This document shows positions 60,232 through 64,000 of a DNA stretch of 64,000 nucleotides, piece after piece (the first letter of the stretch is position 1; every line of letters starts with the position of its first letter). A program made the translations under genes and the position numbers. This DNA comes from Archangium violaceum. Its GTDB lineage: Bacteria > Myxococcota > Myxococcia > Myxococcales > Myxococcaceae. The stretch is from positions 1,019,001 through 1,083,000 of the forward strand of contig NZ_CP069396.1 of assembly GCF_016887565.1 (NCBI RefSeq). Reading direction: 5' to 3'. Under the pieces are notes generated by a model. The model worked only from the letters and a program-made list of their open reading frames with translations. It made no database searches and was not told the DNA's origin.

Positions 60232-60375
60232 GTCCGCCCCCTACTTCAACCCGGGCCGGGCTGTAAACCGCGACGAGCGCTCCCGGCCCGGGAACGGGGG
60301 TCCATCCATCACGCCGCGCACAGGACGGGCTTCTGGAGGGTGGGATGGTGGAACACCCCCTGCGTCAAGGGGTGC

Positions 60376-60750
60376 TCAGGATCGTGGAGGTTGGTAACGG
60401 AAGGCAGCGTAGATTTCCGCGAGCGTCGTCTCCTGTTCGAGCTCGATGCTACCGCTCATGCCTTCGTCACAGAGGGTCAGTGGCTCATGCGCGGGGAGGG
60501 TGGAGCGGCACCAGAGGGCCAGCTCGGCGCAGTCGCGGAGATCGCCGATGAAGACCAGTGCGCTCCCGGCGCGGTTGATCGAACCATCCACGCGGGAGTG
60601 GGTCATGGGGATGCGGAACTCCAGTGCGTGACTGCTCGCCGGGTTGCTGATTTCCTCGAGATGGGTCTGGGGCCATCTCGACGTGAGCCGCTGAGCGAAG
60701 CTCGTGATCTGGATGACTCCGTCCGTCTGCGTGACGATGAAGTAGTTCAA
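60376..60750 (-). CDS. Probable immunity protein of the second toxin
   Basis: 124 aa, soluble alpha/beta protein (FIVTQTDGVIQITSFAQRL; SALVFIGDLRDCAELALWCR). No family recognised. The start overlaps the stop of the restriction-fold toxin gene by 4 nt (60747-60750), the standard arrangement of polymorphic toxin/immunity pairs. That is the only basis for the call. A GC hairpin overlapping its stop (about 60352-60376) may end the transcript. Confidence 0.65.
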   Translation of the reverse strand: MNYFIVTQTDGVIQITSFAQRLTSRWPQTHLEEISNPASSHALEFRIPMTHSRVDGSINRAGSALVFIGDLRDCAELALWCRSTLPAHEPLTLCDEGMSGSIELEQETTLAEIYAAFRYQPPRS

Positions 60751-61862
60751 GGGAATCCTCGCCCTCTGACGACGACTCGGCCTGGAATGCCGAACAGGTC
60801 GAGCAGTGATTGGAACAAAGGGACTGCCCTGGCGTCGTTCGTGATGACTTCGAGAGCAACGGCGGGCGTGTTTGGATCCTTGATGACCGCGGCGTAGCGG
60901 CGGAACTCGTCCGTGAGCTCTTCCTTGACCAGGAGTCGGATCCGCTCATTGCACTTCGAGCCGGGAATGAAGGGGCTTCGCTCGGGAGTTTCGACGTGCT
61001 TGGCTTCCATCAGGGTTGCGTCGCTCTTGCGCACGCCATCTGTCCAGACATGCTCGCCACCCCCCTCGAGCAGAAACTCCTCGGGGCCTGCTTGCTCTTT
61101 CTGGTAGCGGTAGGCCTCGGGCGAGGAGCGAGTGGGCCTTCGTTCGGCCTGGTTCGTCCACTCTTCGAATGCCTTGGGATCGGCTCTCTTGGAAGCCTCA
61201 TTCCCATGAGGCGCATGGTCCGCGTTCGAGAGCATGCCCACTGCCGCCACGGCGGGCGCTGGCACCGCCCGCGAAGCAGCTCGCGCGACCGAGGTGGTTA
61301 CCTGTATACCCTCGGCGGTCTGGAGTTGAACGGATGCGGTTGAGCCTGGACCTGCCTTTCCCACGGCCTTCTTCGTCAGGATGAAGACGACCACATTGAT
61401 ACCGACCATCGCGATGGCCTTCGCGAGATGGGCCGCGGCCATATCGAGGTCGGCTTCACTTCGTGCTGTCGATACACGATTCACATAGGACCAGAGTGAA
61501 TCGGAGAGCGTTGCTGCTTGAAGAGCCAGTAGGGTGACTCCCAGTGCGATCAGAGTGGCATCGACTGCCTGGCCTACAATCGGGATGCCTTGGGTGCCGA
61601 GCCACGCCGCGGTCATGCTCGCCATGACCGTGAGGTTTTCGGGGGTGAGCATCGCGCCGACTTCGTGAGCCGCTTCTTCCGGGAGTTGAGCCAATGCTCT
61701 GGCGAATGAGCGGCAGAACTTCTCGGAACCGACCATCCGCGCAACTGGCTGGGGGCTGGTCTGGCACAACACTTTCTCGAGTGAATTCGCCCAGGCTGGT
61801 GCTCCAACCAGAAGCAGGATGCAGACGATGAAGTAGGGAGATGTGACTCGACGTGTGCTCAT
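60747..61862 (-). CDS. Exported polymorphic toxin with restriction-endonuclease-fold C-terminus (Tox-REase-2-like)
   Basis: 371 aa. N-terminal export signal (FIVCILLLVGAPAWANS), then a helical, partly hydrophobic region (VDATLIALGVTLLALQAATL; AMVGINVVVFILTKKAVGK) and a C-terminal domain of about 130 residues. That domain carries YRYQKEQAGPEEFLL, GEHVWTDGVRKSDATLMEAK (the D...ExK metal site) and FRRYAAVIKDPNTPAVALEV. This matches restriction-fold toxin-2 domains of myxobacterial polymorphic toxins such as SitA-type proteins. It should cut DNA in non-immune kin after transfer. The following overlapping gene is the likely immunity factor. Confidence 0.78.
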   Translation of the reverse strand: MSTRRVTSPYFIVCILLLVGAPAWANSLEKVLCQTSPQPVARMVGSEKFCRSFARALAQLPEEAAHEVGAMLTPENLTVMASMTAAWLGTQGIPIVGQAVDATLIALGVTLLALQAATLSDSLWSYVNRVSTARSEADLDMAAAHLAKAIAMVGINVVVFILTKKAVGKAGPGSTASVQLQTAEGIQVTTSVARAASRAVPAPAVAAVGMLSNADHAPHGNEASKRADPKAFEEWTNQAERRPTRSSPEAYRYQKEQAGPEEFLLEGGGEHVWTDGVRKSDATLMEAKHVETPERSPFIPGSKCNERIRLLVKEELTDEFRRYAAVIKDPNTPAVALEVITNDARAVPLFQSLLDLFGIPGRVVVRGRGFP

Positions 61863-61941
61863 CGCATGGGCGGGTTACTCCAAAATCCCGTTCTCGCCCA
61901 GATGCTTCTGGCACTCGCGAGTCACGTCGCCCGGGTCGCTG

Positions 61942-62574
61942 CTATCTTCTGGCACCGCAACCCATTCCAGTTGGAGCCTCCACCGTCAGGACGAGCCGTG
62001 GTGCCAACTCCTGTCGTGCGTGCTCCTTCGAGGCGAAGTCCACGCCGTTGCGCGACTCGGTGACGAGGGCGAATCCCTGGGGCCCGGAGCCCGCCACGGC
62101 GGCCGTCACGTCGTACTCCACCCAGCTCCCGTTCGGCACGAGGCCCACGTCTCCCAGCGGGCCTCCCGTCAGCTCGGGCGCCTTGGTCCACGAGAGACTG
62201 TCCTCGGTCCAGTCCGTGGTGGCCGGGTACAGCTTCGGCCCATCCGTGCTCCCATCCAGCGCGTACAGGCGCAACGTGGCCCGCAGGACTGGCCCCGGTG
62301 GCTCGGGCACCTCGAAGCGGAGCCAGGCAGAGCGTCGCGAGAGATTGTCCGCCACCAGCTTCCGCTCGGTACCGTGGACCGTGGGGCCCTGGTCCTCCTC
62401 CACATACGAGTCCGCCACGGGCGCGAGGGCCAGCTCCCTCACCTCCAGGCCCGAGGACTCCCGACACCTCGGGTCATCCTCCATCCCGTTCACCGCCTCG
62501 CCACACCGGGTGAGCAGCATGCACGCCGCCCATCCGGCTACAACCCTGCCACCCCAACGCACACCTTGTTTCAT
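61942..62574 (-). CDS. DNRLRE-domain lipoprotein
   Basis: 210 aa from ATG 62574. Lipobox CMLLTRCGEA. The mature part is one DNRLRE-type (CBM96-like) beta-sandwich: ADSYVEEDQGPTVHGTERKL, SAWLRFEVPEPPGPVLRATL, TTDWTEDSLSWTKAPEL and GFALVTESRNGVDFASKEH. Such domains occur on secreted carbohydrate-binding or structural proteins, here as a stand-alone anchored module. No catalytic domain. Eighty bases separate it from the toxin gene downstream, so it marks the likely outer edge of the accessory region. Confidence 0.82.
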   Translation of the reverse strand: MKQGVRWGGRVVAGWAACMLLTRCGEAVNGMEDDPRCRESSGLEVRELALAPVADSYVEEDQGPTVHGTERKLVADNLSRRSAWLRFEVPEPPGPVLRATLRLYALDGSTDGPKLYPATTDWTEDSLSWTKAPELTGGPLGDVGLVPNGSWVEYDVTAAVAGSGPQGFALVTESRNGVDFASKEHARQELAPRLVLTVEAPTGMGCGARR

Positions 62575-62835
62575 GTCTCGCTCGTGCCTCCGAGCGCCGG
62601 GTGTGCAGCGGTGATGCCAGGGCGGTTCGTGCCCAGACAGACCCGACTCGTCCGGGAAACCCCTCGCGGATGGGGAGGGGCCGTGCTCACCGCGAGAAGG
62701 TGCGTTGCCCTTGGAGTCCGCGCGGAGGACATCTCGAGGGCGGGGAGTCGTCCGCGCGGGGTGGGTTCCCAGGCAGGCGTGCATTCGTCGTCGCCGTGTG
62801 CCCTCCTGCCCCGGCAGGCTAGGCTGGTGCCCACC

Positions 62836-63462
62836 GTGCAACGTTCCCGCTCCCACTCGTCTTCGGCACAGCCCATCGAGTCCTCTCCTCTGGAAGAGGT
62901 GCCCTCCCTGGAAGAGGTGCCCTCACCGCGCGAGCTGCTGGAACTGGCGCGGGCGCCGGACGCGGCCCGTCCCGAGGTGGATGCGCTGCTGCGGGGACTC
63001 GCGCTGCCCCTGAGGCCAGGAGAGGACGCTCGCGCGCGGGCGGACCTGTTGCATGAGATCCTGGAGGACAAGCGGGTCCGGGCCTTCACGGGCGGCAATG
63101 GGCACCGGGTGGCCCATGCGGCGGTGGAGGCCCTCCTGGCGCTCGGTTATCCCTACGCGCTGGAGGTCTCTCCGGAACTGCTCGCCGAGTCCCGTGCGCT
63201 CTCTCCGCTTCCGGCCGTCTCCGGGGAGGCCTCGGCATGGGGGCGCGGGTTGGCGGCCCTGGCGGGCCTTCTGGTGGGAGGGGCGGGCCTGCTGGTGGTG
63301 GGGTTCGTCTTCCGTCTCCTGGCCACCGAGCGTTCGGAGGGCTTTCTCTTCCTCTTGTCCGCAATGGGACTGGTCTCGGGGGCGATCTTCATCGGGGTGG
63401 CCAAGGTCCTGCTCGGATTGACGTGGCGGTCCGGAGCGCCCAAGGGCGAGCAGGAGGACTGA
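62836..63462 (+). CDS. Membrane protein with acidic N-terminus, unknown function
   Basis: 208 aa if GTG 62836 is the start (an in-frame GTG at 62827 is also possible). The N-terminus is Ser/Glu/Pro-rich with a short repeat (EEVPSLEEVPS), followed by a helical soluble region (ALLRGLALPLRPGEDARARA) and two transmembrane helices near the C-terminus (GLAALAGLLVGGAGLLVVGF; FLFLLSAMGLVSGAIFIGVA). No family recognised. It is followed after 77 bp by a phospholipid-synthesis gene, possibly in one transcript. Confidence 0.6.
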   Translation: MQRSRSHSSSAQPIESSPLEEVPSLEEVPSPRELLELARAPDAARPEVDALLRGLALPLRPGEDARARADLLHEILEDKRVRAFTGGNGHRVAHAAVEALLALGYPYALEVSPELLAESRALSPLPAVSGEASAWGRGLAALAGLLVGGAGLLVVGFVFRLLATERSEGFLFLLSAMGLVSGAIFIGVAKVLLGLTWRSGAPKGEQED

Positions 63463-63539
63463 CACGAGGGGCGAAGGAGCAGGCGGGCCATTGCCCCTCG
63501 GAATGCAAAGGGTGGGAAGCGTTCCTAGGTTGGGAAGGT

Positions 63540-64000
63540 ATGCGCCGCCGCACGAGCCTCACGCTCCTCAACGCGCTGTCGCTTTCCCGCCTGCCCCTCG
63601 CCGCCGTCTTCGTCGTGATGGAGGAGCCGCTGGTCCGGGTGGGGCTGGTGGTGGCCGCGGCGCTGACGGACTTCCTGGACGGGTGGATCGCCCGTCACAA
63701 GCACCTGGAGTCGTACTGGGGAGCGCTCATCGACCCGCTCGCCGATCGGGGCTTCGTGATGGTGGCGCTGCTGGCCTTCGTGCTGGAGGGAAGGCTGACG
63801 CCGGTGGAGTTCGGCATCCTGGTGGTGCGCGACGTGGCGACGGGCCTGGGGTTCGTGGTGGCGCGCATCGTGCCGCGGTTCCGCCCGGTGAAGTTCCAGG
63901 CGCGGATGCTGGGCAAGGTGGTGACGACGTTGCAACTCGGAGCGTTGCTGGCGGTGCTGGTGGTGCCGGTGCTGGTGCGCCCGCTGGTCATCGCGGTGGG
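63540..64000 (+). CDS. CDP-alcohol phosphatidyltransferase (partial, runs off the right edge)
   Basis: From ATG 63540 (GGGAAGG upstream) the frame is open to the window end, 153 residues. The family signature D-x2-D-G-x2-A-R-x8-G-x3-D-x3-D is complete: D44, D47, G61, D65 and D69, within LTDFLDGWIARHK and YWGALIDPLADR. Hydrophobic helices flank it. These membrane enzymes join a CDP-diacylglycerol with an alcohol, such as glycerol phosphate (PgsA) or a phosphatidyl group (cardiolipin synthase-like). The exact reaction cannot be fixed from the visible part. Confidence 0.9.
   Translation, partial: MRRRTSLTLLNALSLSRLPLAAVFVVMEEPLVRVGLVVAAALTDFLDGWIARHKHLESYWGALIDPLADRGFVMVALLAFVLEGRLTPVEFGILVVRDVATGLGFVVARIVPRFRPVKFQARMLGKVVTTLQLGALLAVLVVPVLVRPLVIAV

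Noticed and set aside
1-64000. CRISPR arrays, rRNA operons and complete insertion sequences
   Set aside because: No regularly spaced repeats, rRNA-like sequence or transposase gene with terminal repeats was seen. The only mobile-element gene is the integrase fragment near 59.4 kb.

Overview
This is a GC-rich (about 70 %), densely coded chromosomal window that looks myxobacterial. The evidence is two chemosensory operons, PilZ proteins, a Ser/Thr-kinase remnant, a RIO kinase, many lipoproteins, and gene families I know mainly from Cystobacterineae (DUF6310/DUF5953 pairs, an Imm/Tox-REase pair, LVIVD-repeat lipoproteins). An Archangium/Cystobacter-like genome is the best guess. This is inference from gene content, not a phylogeny.

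Layout. 1-3.1 kb: the start of a TerC-family membrane protein, an S9-family peptidase homologue that has lost two catalytic residues, and CutA. 3.5-12.4 kb (+): a chemosensory operon with receiver/PilZ protein, CheY-like regulator, GAF protein, CheA, two MCPs sharing 572 identical bases, CheW and CheR. It has no CheB. 12.4-15.5 kb (-): two PilZ proteins, a lipoprotein GH1 glycosidase and an exported probable barrel protein. 15.6-20.3 kb: a KAP P-loop NTPase, a membrane metallophosphatase and a small protein. 20.4-29.5 kb (-): a second, Wsp-like chemosensory operon (CheW, CheR-TPR, CheW, MCP, CheA-REC, CheB), with every junction overlapping by 1-4 nt, followed by a PAS/GAF histidine kinase.

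29.6-46.8 kb is mixed metabolism and regulation: a CrtI-like carotenoid desaturase, a RIO kinase with an Arg-rich repeat tail, cytochrome P450, a membrane-protein/kinase/aldo-keto reductase operon, an M28 aminopeptidase, an ABC exporter, and a divergent pair of cyclic-nucleotide-binding proteins with two mirrored CRP-like sites between them. Then come a degenerate GT51-like protein and a Nudix hydrolase. 46.8-49.7 kb holds an OPT transporter flanked by gene fragments (kinase N-lobe, Nudix N-terminus). 49.7-55.6 kb holds an LVIVD lipoprotein, small proteins, a diiron protein behind tandem operator-like repeats, and a FAD-linked lactone oxidase.

55.6-62 kb is the accessory part. Two direct repeats resembling the 3' end of a tRNA (55651-55673 and 59584-59606) bracket a lipoprotein nuclease, a trypsin-like protease, a DUF6310 toxin / DUF5953 immunity pair and a tyrosine-integrase fragment. 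Just beyond, next to gpmA, lies a second restriction-fold toxin/immunity pair. This looks like a decayed, tRNA-targeted island of kin-discrimination toxins. The window ends in a DNRLRE lipoprotein, a small membrane protein and the start of a CDP-alcohol phosphatidyltransferase.
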